Positions 9,437-16,813 of a stretch of DNA of 64,000 bases are shown here, one piece after another. Below the pieces are notes generated by a model that saw nothing but the letters and a program-made list of their open reading frames with translations, did not search any database and was not told where the DNA came from. Source of the DNA: Streptomyces odontomachi (GTDB lineage Bacteria > Actinomycetota > Actinomycetes > Streptomycetales > Streptomycetaceae); assembly GCF_024435355.1 (NCBI RefSeq), contig NZ_JAMJWG010000006.1, forward strand, positions 248,001 through 312,000. Reading direction: 5' to 3'. The position numbers and the translations under genes are program-made. The stretch's first letter is position 1. Each line of letters opens with the position of its first letter.

Positions 9437-9709
9437 TCACGCCTCTCGCCCGGCTTCTTCACGCTCGGCTTCTTCGCGCTCGACCGCGCCGGCCAGGAGG
9501 ACGAACGACTCCCATGCGAAGACGTCTCGCGCCGTGATCTTCCAGCCGTACTGGGTGGCCGCGAGGGTGCACATCTGCGTGGCCGCCAGGGAATCGCCGT
9601 ATTCGAAGAAGTTGCCTTGTGGGTCGCACTCGATCCCGAGCACCTCGTAGGCGAGCTCCAGCAGCGTGGACAGTATTTTCTCGTGGACGTGCGAGCGCTC
9701 GGTCGGCAT
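9437..9709 (-). CDS. Free acyl carrier protein (starter ACP)
   Basis: A 90-residue discrete carrier protein. The phosphopantetheine Ser is in EYGDSLAATQM, within the usual helix-II context after a hydrophobic first helix. A charged Glu/Arg tail follows the fourth helix. It lies between an AMP-ligase (9764) and AcpS (9405), with the PLP decarboxylase further downstream. It probably carries the amino acid while it is activated and decarboxylated, like BtrI in butirosin synthesis. That role is inferred from context. Confidence 0.88.
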   Translation of the reverse strand: MPTERSHVHEKILSTLLELAYEVLGIECDPQGNFFEYGDSLAATQMCTLAATQYGWKITARDVFAWESFVLLAGAVEREEAEREEAGREA

Positions 9710-9763
9710 TGGGTCCCGTCCCCTCTGTGGTTCTGAACATCCGCCGTATGGGGTCTGAGTGGT

Positions 9764-11221
9764 TCATGGGCGAGAGAATCGCTCGATCTTTCCGGAGTGG
9801 GAGCGCGGAAGCACGTCGACGACATCGACCGTCAGGGGGATCTTGTACGGGGAGAGCTTGCCGTCGCAGTGCTCCCGCACCACCTCGATGCCGGGCGGAT
9901 TCCCGGGGTCCGACGGGACGATCACCGCGTGGACGACGTCGCCCAGCAGCGGGTCCGGACGCTTGACGACCACGGCCTCGGAGATCCTGGGGTGCGTGAG
10001 CAGGACGCTTTCGACTTCGCGCGTGCTGACGTTCGCTCCCCCTACGAGGACGATGTCGGAGAGGCGGCCCGTGAGGTACAGGTAGCCGTCACCGTCCGTG
10101 TATCCGAGGTCGCCGATACTCAGGAAGTCCTCGCCGCCGCTGCGCAGCCTCTGGGGATCGTCGCTCGCGAACACGCTGGTCCACTCGCTCCTCATGAACA
10201 CCTCGCCGACCTCCCCCGGCGGCAGCGGACGGCCCTCCTTGTCGGCTATCAGCACCTGGTTGGACAGGAAGGGCCTGCCCACCGTGCCCGGGTGAGCCAG
10301 CCATTCGTCGCCGTCGCAGAGCGTCGTGCCCACCGACTGGGTGGAGGTGTACGTCTCGTGCACCCGGTGCCCTCCGAGCCGCGCGATCCATCGCCGCTTC
10401 ACCTCCTCCGGGCACGGTGCGGAGGTGTGCAGCAGCCCGCGGAGCGACGAGCAGAGGGCGTCCCAAAGGCTCTGGTTGGCGTCTATCAACGCCATCTGGT
10501 GGGGCGTCAACTGGCACCACGTCGGGGCGAAGCGTTCGACCGCAGACTTCAGCGAGACCGGGTCGAGCCTGCGGGGCATCACCACATGGGCACCGCCTCC
10601 GATACCGGCCATGCACACCTGGAGCGGTGCCGTGTGCGTGAGCGGTCCGACGGAGAGCTGGACGGCGCCGGGGGACCAGCCGGCGTTCTCCATGAGTCGG
10701 CGGGCACCGATGAGCGCCGTACTCGGCCGGGGGCTGACGGGGAACAGGGTGGGCAGTCCCGTGCTGCCGCCGGTCGGCAGGTACCAGGTGACGGGGGGTT
10801 CCAGACCCCAGGGCGAGAACGCCGGCCGCAAGGCGTCCGGCTCCAGCGCAGCGGCGAGTTCGGACTCACCCCACGGGAACGCCTCGGTGAAATCGTCGCC
10901 CAGGTCCTTCGAGAGGGCCTGCTTCTCCGCCTCCGTGGCCCGCGGAGGAATGATCATCGGCGTGCAGCCGAGCATCCAGGACGCCAGGATCGCCCGGACG
11001 AGCCCCTCGCCGTTGGGCAGCGCTATGAGGGTGTGCCGTCCGCGTTCGAGACCGGCAGCCCGTGCGTAGGCGGCCGTCGCCCTGGCTCTCTCGTACAACT
11101 CGCCGGCCGTGTAGCCGACCCAGTGGCCGGCCGCGTCCTCCACCGTGAGCGCGGGGCGGTCGGGTGCCGTGCGGGCCAGCCACATCAGGCGGCGTGACTC
11201 CGTGGTCTGCAAGCGAAGCAA
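9764..11221 (-). CDS. AMP-dependent ligase
   Basis: A 485-residue adenylate-forming enzyme. Visible motifs are YLPTGGSTGLP (A3), ETYTSTQS (degenerate A5), SIGDLGYTDGDG (A7) and the A10 lysine in PRSHSGKIER. The A5 motif lacks the usual YGxTE, so substrate prediction is unsafe. The TTG start at 11221 has a GGTGG-like site upstream; an ATG at 11185 is the alternative. It is the first gene of the leftward operon driven from the palindrome at 11358-11387. It could load a second carrier protein, for example the ACP at 11530 across the divergent promoter. Confidence 0.82.
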   Translation of the reverse strand: MLRLQTTESRRLMWLARTAPDRPALTVEDAAGHWVGYTAGELYERARATAAYARAAGLERGRHTLIALPNGEGLVRAILASWMLGCTPMIIPPRATEAEKQALSKDLGDDFTEAFPWGESELAAALEPDALRPAFSPWGLEPPVTWYLPTGGSTGLPTLFPVSPRPSTALIGARRLMENAGWSPGAVQLSVGPLTHTAPLQVCMAGIGGGAHVVMPRRLDPVSLKSAVERFAPTWCQLTPHQMALIDANQSLWDALCSSLRGLLHTSAPCPEEVKRRWIARLGGHRVHETYTSTQSVGTTLCDGDEWLAHPGTVGRPFLSNQVLIADKEGRPLPPGEVGEVFMRSEWTSVFASDDPQRLRSGGEDFLSIGDLGYTDGDGYLYLTGRLSDIVLVGGANVSTREVESVLLTHPRISEAVVVKRPDPLLGDVVHAVIVPSDPGNPPGIEVVREHCDGKLSPYKIPLTVDVVDVLPRSHSGKIERFSRP

Positions 11222-11330
11222 GGGGGGTCCACCAACTCACGACTCGTTGTGGGCGACTCGGTCCACCGGCCCCCGGAAACCGGGTCGGCTCGCTCCGCGC
11301 CCCGCACCGCTGGGCGGATGAAGTGCCGTC

Positions 11331-11416
11331 AGAATAATTCCTGCCGGGCCCGCATCCAGCGTGCTGGCGATTTCTCGCCAGCACGCTTCCCAGTCCGCAG
11401 GGCGCTTGGTAATCCT
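11331..11416. promoter_or_regulatory. Divergent promoter region with palindromic box 1
   Basis: The palindrome TGGCGA-TTTC-TCGCCA (11365-11380) extends to 13-nt perfect arms (11358-11370 and 11375-11387). Leftward, a -10-like TATTCT lies on the minus strand at 11336-11331, 29 nt from the box. Rightward, AATCCT lies at 11411-11416, 31 nt away. This 308-bp gap separates the two divergent operons (11221 leftward, 11530 rightward). The same core recurs at 18417, 27215 and 27320. An activator site upstream of both promoters is the simplest reading. Confidence 0.7.
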
Positions 11417-11529
11417 ACGGAGATCTCCTGGAACGGAGCCGAGCTGAGGATGCCAGCCCCTCCGAATTTCCCATGTGTCGGAGCAGGTCGTCATCACGGG
11501 TACGTGTAGACGGGGAAGAGGCCTTCGAG

Positions 11530-11880
11530 ATGATCGATGAGACAGCAGAGCAGGGCGAGAGCCTGGATTCCACGGTGCGGGACCTCATCCGAAAGCTGGT
11601 GAGCGAACTCTCTCCCCTACAGAAATCCCCGGACGTCCGGCCCGACCAGATACTCAGGGACGAGCTGGGATACGACTCGGTACGCCAGGTCGAACTCACC
11701 TTCTTCCTGGAGGAGCTTTTCGGGTTCGACTCGTCGGTCATCGACGAGGCGCCCTTCATGGAGACCGTGGGCGATCTCGAGGACTTCACCTTGGACGTCA
11801 TTTCCCGGGGGCGCGCCAAGGTTCCGTCACAGAGCGACATAGACCGCGTCAGAGACCTCGTTCCCACTCAGTCGGAATGA
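11530..11880 (+). CDS. Free acyl carrier protein
   Basis: A 116-residue carrier protein. The phosphopantetheine Ser is in DELGYDSVRQVEL, followed by a helix II/III region typical of ACPs. The extended N- and C-termini make it longer than a minimal ACP. ATG 11530 is chosen because the ACP fold begins soon after. The 3' end overlaps the diiron gene (ATGA at 11877), which suggests this ACP presents the substrate to that oxygenase. It is the first gene of the rightward operon controlled from box 1. Confidence 0.87.
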   Translation: MIDETAEQGESLDSTVRDLIRKLVSELSPLQKSPDVRPDQILRDELGYDSVRQVELTFFLEELFGFDSSVIDEAPFMETVGDLEDFTLDVISRGRAKVPSQSDIDRVRDLVPTQSE

Positions 11881-12944
11881 AACGTGAACAGGGCAGTGTG
11901 CGGGACAGTCGCCGCTCGCCCGGTGATTCCTGCTGCGACAGCGGGACGGAATATGAGGATGGCCCGGAAAGGATGCCAGGTGTGACGGTCGCCTACGAGG
12001 TGCGGGAGACGAACGGTGCCGAGGCACGGTTCGTGTGGGACTACGGAGCCACGGATGAACGTCTCCGGGCCCTGTACGAGAGGGGCAAGACGGCCCAGTG
12101 GAACGCCGCCGTCGACATAGCCTGGGACGCCGGTGTCGGTGTGCCCGGCCAGGCCGACCCCGCGGGCGCCCGCTCGCCTTTCGGGTGGAGTGCGTCCTGC
12201 CCGGTGCCACGCGAGGAGTGGGGCGCCTTCCAGTGGGAGTTCCACTCGTGGATGACCAGCCAGTTCCTGCACGGCGAGCAGGGCGCCCTCCTGGCGACGA
12301 GCCGTCTCGTGACGATGGCCCCCGACCTGGACACCAAGATGTTCGCGGCCAGTCAGGTCACCGACGAGGCACGCCACGTGGAAGCGTATGCGCGCTATGT
12401 CGACCTGCTGGGGAACAGCTACGCCGTCAACCCGTCCCTCAAGAGGATGCTGGACACGGTGGTGGCCGAGAGCCGCTGGGACATCGTCTTCCTCGGCATG
12501 CAGATCATCGTCGAGGGGCTGGCCCTCGCCGCCTTCCGGTTCGAACACACCAGGTCGTTCGATCCCGTCATCGCCCAGCTGACGCAGCTCGTGGCCAGGG
12601 ACGAGGCCCGGCACGTGGCGTTCGGCCTACTGGCCCTACAGGAGATCTACGGTGAGCTCACCTCGCATGAGCGCGCCGACAGGGAGGAGTTCGTCAAAGA
12701 GGCGGCGCTGCTCATGTCCCGCAGGTTCCGCCTGGAGGAGGTCTGGGCCCGTCTGGACGTGGACGTGGCAGCCGGCACCAACTACGCGTTGCAGGACCAG
12801 AAGATGATCGACTTCCGGCGACTGATGTTCACGAAGATCGTGACGTCGCTCGCGAAGGTGGGTCTGCTGACCGCAGGAGTACGCACCCACCTCGAACAAC
12901 TCGAACTCCTCCGTACGCTTCCGCCGAGAGGCAGGGCCTTGTGA
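11877..12944 (+). CDS. Ferritin-like diiron oxygenase
   Basis: A 355-residue (or about 323 from ATG 11973) ferritin-fold oxidase. The iron ligands are easy to read: Glu in LHGEQGAL, the first ExxH in DEARHVEAY, Glu in VEGLALAAFR and the second ExxH in DEARHVAFG. This arrangement is shared by AurF-type N-oxygenases, acyl-ACP desaturases and related enzymes. It is coupled to an ACP on one side (ATGA overlap) and to a fatty-acyl-AMP ligase on the other (GTGA overlap at 12941). It therefore probably oxidises an ACP-bound chain or amine. The exact reaction cannot be assigned. The first 32 residues are poorly conserved in style and may be untranslated. Confidence 0.8.
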   Translation: MKREQGSVRDSRRSPGDSCCDSGTEYEDGPERMPGVTVAYEVRETNGAEARFVWDYGATDERLRALYERGKTAQWNAAVDIAWDAGVGVPGQADPAGARSPFGWSASCPVPREEWGAFQWEFHSWMTSQFLHGEQGALLATSRLVTMAPDLDTKMFAASQVTDEARHVEAYARYVDLLGNSYAVNPSLKRMLDTVVAESRWDIVFLGMQIIVEGLALAAFRFEHTRSFDPVIAQLTQLVARDEARHVAFGLLALQEIYGELTSHERADREEFVKEAALLMSRRFRLEEVWARLDVDVAAGTNYALQDQKMIDFRRLMFTKIVTSLAKVGLLTAGVRTHLEQLELLRTLPPRGRAL

Positions 12945-14620
12945 CGATGCCGGCTGCGACCCCGCACATGATGTCCTGGCTCGAGGCCCCTCCGCCCGAG
13001 CACAGCCTGCACTTCTCCGACGGACACGGGACGTGGACCTCGCACCCCTACCCCGCGGTGGCAGAACAGGTGCGCCGCAACGCCCGCCTTCTGCACCGCG
13101 AAGGCATCGGGTCCGGAGACGTGGTGCTCCTGCTGGGGCAGAACACGATCGGATTCGTCACCTCCCTCTACGGGATCCTGCACGCCGGGGCGACACCCGC
13201 GATCGTGGCACCGGTCGGCCTCGACGCGATGGAGAGCCGCCTGAAGAACGTGATCAGGTCCGTGCGTCCCGCCGCCCTCCTGGCAACGGCGGACCACGCG
13301 CCGCTCCTGGAGAGCGCCGTCCGCCCGCTCGGCTGCCGGGTGCTGACCGAGGCGGTGCACGGCCCGATGGACGACGGCGCACCCGAGCTGCCCGACGTCG
13401 CACTGATCCAGTTCAGCTCGGGCTCGACGGGCGATCCCCGCGGGGTGCAGCTTCCGTGGTCGGCGTTGAACAGCCATGTCTTCGGTATCCATGAGTGGCT
13501 GTCCATCGACGACGACTCCCGGGCGCTGTCGTGGCTGCCGTTCTACCACGACATGGGGCTGGTGGGCTGTCTCCTGATGCCGATGGGCCACGGGTGTTCG
13601 GCGTGGTACATGCCGCCGCAGGAGTTCATCGGCCACCCGTTGCGGTGGCTGCGCGCGGCTTCGGAGAGTCGTGCGACGGCATGCGCCCTTGCCGCGTTCT
13701 CCTTGGGCCACATGCTGCGGCGGGTGCGCCCGCAGCAGTTGGAGGGCCTGGACTTCAGCCACCTGCGGAGCGTGATCGTCGGCGCGGAGCGGATCGACCC
13801 CGATGTCCTGGGCGAGTTCCACCGGCTCCTCGCCCCTTTCGGCCTGTCCCACAGCGTCCTGCTTCCCGCTTACGGCATGGCCGAGGCGACCCTCGCCGTG
13901 ACGGGGGTGCGGCCGGACCCCCGCGAGGTCCACACGCAGCTCGTGGACACCAGCGATCTGGAGATCGGCAAGCCCGTACCGGTCTGCGCCGCCGACGCAC
14001 CCTCGGCCACCCGGCTCGTCTCCTGCGGCAAGCCGCTGAACGGGGTCGCGGTGGACATCCTGGACGGTGCTGGCAGCCCTCTCCCGGAGGGCAGGTTCGG
14101 CGAGATCGCCGTCCGCGGGTACTCACTCGCGACGGGTTACCGACAGGAAGGGCTCACCCCCCTCGGCGAGCCCTTCCGCACCGGGGACATGGGACTCGTG
14201 GTCGACGGCGAGCTGTACGTCGTCGGCCGTGCCGGTGACAGCGTCAAGGTGAACGGGCGCTGGCTATTCGCGGAGGACGTCCAGCGCCTGGCCGCCGCCG
14301 CGTCTCCCAAGCCCCAGCGGACCGTGGCCCTCCTCGGCAGCCTGTCGGGGTCCAACGCGGCCGTCGTCGTGCTCGAGGACTGCACCGCCGAGGAGGCGTC
14401 CGCGGTGGGGGGCGCCGTGGCGGCACAGCTGCCCGGGCTGCACGTCGTGGTCCTGCTCGTGCCGCACGGCACTCTGCGGCGCACGACGAGCGGCAAACCC
14501 AAGCGGAGGGAGATGTGGCAGGAACTCGCCGTCTCCGGCGACATGGCTTCCCACCTGGTCTGGGACTCGCTCGCCCCCGAGGCCGCCCGACCGGCGTCTC
14601 GCCCGGCGGCGGATCTCTGA
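12941..14620 (+). CDS. Fatty-acyl-AMP ligase-like enzyme (FAAL)
   Basis: A 559-residue adenylate-forming enzyme with FAAL features: QFSSGSTGDPRG (A3), the SWLPFYHDMGLVG block typical of FAALs, PAYGMAEATLAV (A5), RTGDMG (A7) and a C-terminal TSGKPKRR lysine motif. FAALs activate a carboxylic acid and hand it directly to an ACP. It overlaps the diiron gene start-to-stop and is followed 41 nt later by an ACP, its likely acceptor. Confidence 0.87.
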   Translation: MTMPAATPHMMSWLEAPPPEHSLHFSDGHGTWTSHPYPAVAEQVRRNARLLHREGIGSGDVVLLLGQNTIGFVTSLYGILHAGATPAIVAPVGLDAMESRLKNVIRSVRPAALLATADHAPLLESAVRPLGCRVLTEAVHGPMDDGAPELPDVALIQFSSGSTGDPRGVQLPWSALNSHVFGIHEWLSIDDDSRALSWLPFYHDMGLVGCLLMPMGHGCSAWYMPPQEFIGHPLRWLRAASESRATACALAAFSLGHMLRRVRPQQLEGLDFSHLRSVIVGAERIDPDVLGEFHRLLAPFGLSHSVLLPAYGMAEATLAVTGVRPDPREVHTQLVDTSDLEIGKPVPVCAADAPSATRLVSCGKPLNGVAVDILDGAGSPLPEGRFGEIAVRGYSLATGYRQEGLTPLGEPFRTGDMGLVVDGELYVVGRAGDSVKVNGRWLFAEDVQRLAAAASPKPQRTVALLGSLSGSNAAVVVLEDCTAEEASAVGGAVAAQLPGLHVVVLLVPHGTLRRTTSGKPKRREMWQELAVSGDMASHLVWDSLAPEAARPASRPAADL

Positions 14621-14661
14621 ACCCGCTGAGCGGCTCACACCCCATTCAGGAGCGGACTCCC

Positions 14662-14925
14662 GTGAACCGTACGGACATCGTCGAGCAGATACGCGTGGCC
14701 CTCGGCGCGGCACTCGGCCGAGAGATAGCCGAACTGCCCGAGCGCACCTCCCTCTTCCAGGACCTGGCCGTGGATTCGTCCAGCGTGCTGGAGCTGCTGC
14801 TGACCCTGGAGGACTCGATCGGGCTGGAGGTCGACCCGGAAGAGCTGGAACCGGAGATCTTCGAGACGGTCGGCAACCTGTCGAACTACGTCGAGGACAA
14901 TCTCGCCAAGCAGGCCCGGGGTTGA
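14662..14925 (+). CDS. Free acyl carrier protein
   Basis: An 87-residue carrier protein with the phosphopantetheine Ser in DLAVDSSSVLELL. The GTG start at 14662 follows AGGAG (14648-14652) and gives the usual ACP N-terminal helix. The stop overlaps a TTG codon (14922) of the next gene, so it is coupled to the KAS III-like enzyme. It is the natural partner of the preceding FAAL-like ligase and the following condensing enzyme. Confidence 0.88.
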   Translation: MNRTDIVEQIRVALGAALGREIAELPERTSLFQDLAVDSSSVLELLLTLEDSIGLEVDPEELEPEIFETVGNLSNYVEDNLAKQARG

Positions 14926-14930
14926 CTCGG

Positions 14931-15962
14931 ATGACCGTCGCTGCACGATCACGCACCGAGCACGGCTCGACCGGGCCCGGAGCCGTCGGATTCTCCCGTG
15001 TGTCCGTCCGTCTGCCGAAGGGCGTCGAGCGGGTGGACCGCATCCTGGAACGCGCCGGTTCCAGCCTGCTCGAGCGACGGATGTTCGCGAGGTTCCACGG
15101 CCTGCGGGACAGCCCCACCCTGGCCCCCGGCGAGCCGATGGAGGAACTCCTCGTCGAGGCGGCCCGCGATGCCCTCGGAGACCGAGGCGCCGACGTGGTG
15201 CTGTACGGACACACGCAGAGCGTCCAGGACTTCGCCTGTGGCCCCGGGTTCGCGCAGCGGCTGCGGGGCAGTCTCGGGCTGCCTGACGCGGGGGTCTACG
15301 GGGTCTCCCAGATCAACTGCGTCTCCGTGCTGCGCGCTCTGGAGATGGCCCGCGCCTACCACTCCCGGCCCGCCGCGCGGGCCGGGGAACGGGTTCTCGT
15401 GCTCGGCGGGGACCACGGCAGCCTCGCCGACGCGGCACGCATCGTGCCGCGCGTGACCGTCGCGGGCGACGCCGCCGTGGCCCTCGTCGTGCACAGCTGC
15501 GACGCGCGCGACGTCCCCCGGTACCGCTATCTGTCGGGGGGTGCGCTGCGGGACGGCCGCTTCCACCGCAGCCTCCGGATGACGACGAGGGAGCAGACCC
15601 TCTACTCCCACTGCTGCGTGGGCCACCTGGCCACGGCCCTGCGGGACGCCACGGATCGGGCGGGGATGTCCTTCTCGGACATCGACTGGATCATGCCGGA
15701 CCTGTCCAACGCCTTGTTCTGGCGCAACTTCTGCCGGGAGACCGGAGTCCGGCAGGAACGCATCTGCCTGGACCTGTTGCCGGAGCGGGGACACAACAAC
15801 GGGGTCGACGCCCTCTCGGCGCTCCAACACGCCGAGACGACCGGCCAGCTGGCGCCCGGCGACCGTGTCGCGCTGGTCGCGCTCGGGCCGGGCGCCTACT
15901 TCCAGGTCGTGATCGTTGAAGTCACCCCGGAGTCGTCCCGAGCTCCGAGCCGTGAGCCGTGA
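14931..15962 (+). CDS. KAS III-like condensing enzyme or acyltransferase with altered active site
   Basis: A 343-residue thiolase-fold protein (TTG 14922 is an alternative start). The nucleophilic Cys is in SQINCVSVL, about residue 130. The usual KAS III His motif PHxxN reads MPDLSN, so Asp replaces His. The usual GNTSA Asn motif reads GHNNG. The Cys-His-Asn triad of decarboxylating KAS III is therefore not intact. KAS III-like acyltransferases such as CerJ also depart from it, so acyl transfer rather than C-C bond formation is possible. The last codons lie inside a tandem heptamer repeat. Confidence 0.78.
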   Translation: MTVAARSRTEHGSTGPGAVGFSRVSVRLPKGVERVDRILERAGSSLLERRMFARFHGLRDSPTLAPGEPMEELLVEAARDALGDRGADVVLYGHTQSVQDFACGPGFAQRLRGSLGLPDAGVYGVSQINCVSVLRALEMARAYHSRPAARAGERVLVLGGDHGSLADAARIVPRVTVAGDAAVALVVHSCDARDVPRYRYLSGGALRDGRFHRSLRMTTREQTLYSHCCVGHLATALRDATDRAGMSFSDIDWIMPDLSNALFWRNFCRETGVRQERICLDLLPERGHNNGVDALSALQHAETTGQLAPGDRVALVALGPGAYFQVVIVEVTPESSRAPSREP

Positions 15963-16009
15963 GCCCTGAGCCGTGCGCCGTGCGCCATGTGCCCCGTGCC
16001 GTGAGCCGG
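15947..16009 (+). repeat. Nine tandem heptamers (GAGCCGT family) across the KAS III-like stop codon
   Basis: Nine consecutive 7-bp units follow the GAGCCGT pattern, with later units drifting to GCGCCGT, GTGCCGT and GAGCCGG. They span the last five codons and the stop codon (15960-15962) of the KAS III-like gene and continue toward the next gene's Shine-Dalgarno. Because 7 is not a multiple of 3, gain or loss of a unit would change the reading frame and the C-terminal tail. Confidence 0.8.
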
Positions 16010-16038
16010 GAGTCCGTCCCGGAGGAAGCGACGGAACA

Positions 16039-16803
16039 GTGACCAAGCTGTACATAGACTCCCTCGCGATCACCGTTCGTTCGGGTCCGCGGCTCAAGCC
16101 GACGGCCGCGCTGCACCGCACGCACCAGCAACGGCAGGTGGCCCACCTGGTCGCCGGGCGCAGGGGCGTACCCAAGGACCGGATCAAGGTACGTCAGCCC
16201 CTGGCCGACGACCTGGCGGACGCCGGGGACTTCCTCATCGCCCAGCGGGCCCTGGCAGCACTCGGTCCCCCGCCGGAGCGACCGCACACGCTCTATCTCG
16301 TGCGCTCCGGCCCCCTGCTCGATCCCATGGTCGCCCCCCTGACGGCCACGGTGCACACCATGGGCTGGCCCGGCGACGAGGTGGGCATCAGCCACCTGGA
16401 GGAGCAGGGCGGCACGCTGGTTTTCGACCTGCTCGAGTGGGCGGTCCCCGAGGGCTGCGGGGCGACGGTCATCGTCGTCGACGACCCCGCCTACGTGGAC
16501 GACCTGACCGAGCGCCCGGCGTTCGCCGCCGTCAGCCTGAGGCTCTCCGGCACGGGCGCCCTGGGTGTGCGTGCCTGTGGCGAGGGGACGCCTCCGAACG
16601 TGGACGCCGAGCCGTACGCGCACAAGTTCTCCGGTACGGGCCCGTGCGACGCGTGGCTCGACTTCTACGCCGCCCTGGCCTCCGGCGCGGTCGAACGGGG
16701 CGAGAGCGCGCTCCTTCACACCGTGGGCCGGGAACGGCAGGGATGGGTTCTCGTCGAGGCTGTCCAGCCGGACCAGCTGCGCATGACCGGTGTCCGACTC
16801 TAG
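16039..16803 (+). CDS. Unrecognised biosynthetic protein
   Basis: A 254-residue protein I do not recognise. GTG 16039 is chosen because GGAGGAAG (16021-16028) lies just upstream. Codon use matches its neighbours, and it sits between the KAS III-like gene and an adenylation enzyme in the same operon, so it is a real gene. Segments such as LYLVRSGPLLDP and AAVSLRLSGTGALGV give alternating beta/alpha character. No signal peptide or membrane helix is seen. A degenerate thiolase-fold partner of the KAS III-like protein is one speculative possibility. Confidence 0.7.
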   Translation: MTKLYIDSLAITVRSGPRLKPTAALHRTHQQRQVAHLVAGRRGVPKDRIKVRQPLADDLADAGDFLIAQRALAALGPPPERPHTLYLVRSGPLLDPMVAPLTATVHTMGWPGDEVGISHLEEQGGTLVFDLLEWAVPEGCGATVIVVDDPAYVDDLTERPAFAAVSLRLSGTGALGVRACGEGTPPNVDAEPYAHKFSGTGPCDAWLDFYAALASGAVERGESALLHTVGRERQGWVLVEAVQPDQLRMTGVRL

Positions 16804-16813
16804 GAGTGACGTG

